Positions 63,859 through 64,000 of a stretch of DNA of 64,000 bases are shown here, piece after piece. A program made the translations under genes and the position numbers. The stretch lies in the NCBI RefSeq assembly GCF_036898095.1, contig NC_090744.1, positions 10,848,659-10,912,658 on the forward strand, read 5' to 3'. Source of the DNA: Palaemon carinicauda (lineage: Eukaryota; Arthropoda; Malacostraca; Decapoda; Palaemonidae). The notes under the pieces are model-generated. The model was not told the origin of the DNA and did no database searches. It worked only from the letters and a program-made list of their open reading frames with translations. The stretch's first letter is position 1; each line of letters begins with the position of its first letter.

Positions 63859-64000
63859 GAAGTGTCCTTTTCCTAGAAGAGTTGCTTACCATAACCAAAA
63901 AATCTATTCTACCCCTGCCAAGTGAGAAGAAGCCACTGAACAATTACATTGCAGAGCTCTTCTAGGAGAAGGACACTACAAAATCAAACAATTGTTCTCT
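63859..64000 (+). repeat. (TTA)n-tailed dispersed repeat, continuation then reversal
   Basis: AGTGTCCTTTTCCTAGAAG through CACTGAACAATTACATTGCA continues the forward copy. From about 63955 the sequence turns to the reverse strand of the same family (CTCTTCTAGGAGAAGGACAC..CAATTGTTCTCT) and runs off the window. Confidence 0.8.

Overview
The window looks like repeat-dominated nuclear DNA from an animal, most likely a decapod crustacean and perhaps a caridean shrimp. The grounds are large compound microsatellites, DIRS-type tyrosine-recombinase retrotransposons (documented as widespread in Decapoda), tRNA-derived SINE-like repeats, abundant LINE 3' ends, and a dispersed repeat tailed by (TTA)n. 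The species call is inference. There are no operons, no RNA genes I can support and no CRISPR array. The only good host-gene candidate is an intronless-looking coiled-coil ORF at 1685-2413.

Layout. 1-11.3 kb: AT-rich DNA with microsatellites, the coiled-coil ORF, several LINE 3' ends, a 205-bp hAT-type MITE with a perfect 8-bp target duplication, and a LINE split by a TTAA-flanked MITE. 11.3-34.35 kb: a head-to-tail array of three units of about 7.7-8.0 kb. Each unit holds a Harbinger-like fragment, an exon-like block, a dispersed repeat, a decayed plus-strand DIRS element (gag, RNase H and tyrosine recombinase, with the reverse-transcriptase palm apparently deleted) and the start of a further DIRS gag. 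Units 1 and 2 end in the same truncated Tigger/pogo transposon. Unit 3 instead runs on into more gag sequence. 34.35-38.5 kb: continued gag relics, one of them interrupted by the (TTA)n repeat, then a 23-base gap. 38.6-54.9 kb: minisatellites and two minus-strand DIRS elements. Copy 1 is 39233-45773 and copy 2 is 48060-54898. Both keep terminal inverted repeats and an internal complementary region. Copy 1 has an open tyrosine-recombinase frame but stop codons in gag and RT. Copy 2 is internally deleted and rearranged and carries a SINE. 54.9-64 kb: tandem repeats, an hAT element inserted in a LINE, further LINE 3' ends, a third TTAA MITE and an interrupted dispersed repeat.

How the parts relate. 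Almost everything is mobile DNA, much of it nested. In several places the empty and filled states of an insertion can both be read: the TTAA MITE in unit 2 against units 1 and 3, the Tigger TA site in unit 1 against units 2 and 3, and the DIRS insertion into a 45-bp minisatellite. The best leads are the sequence co-variation between the ends and the internal complementary region of the two DIRS copies, and the tandem array with its shared transposon-filled junctions.
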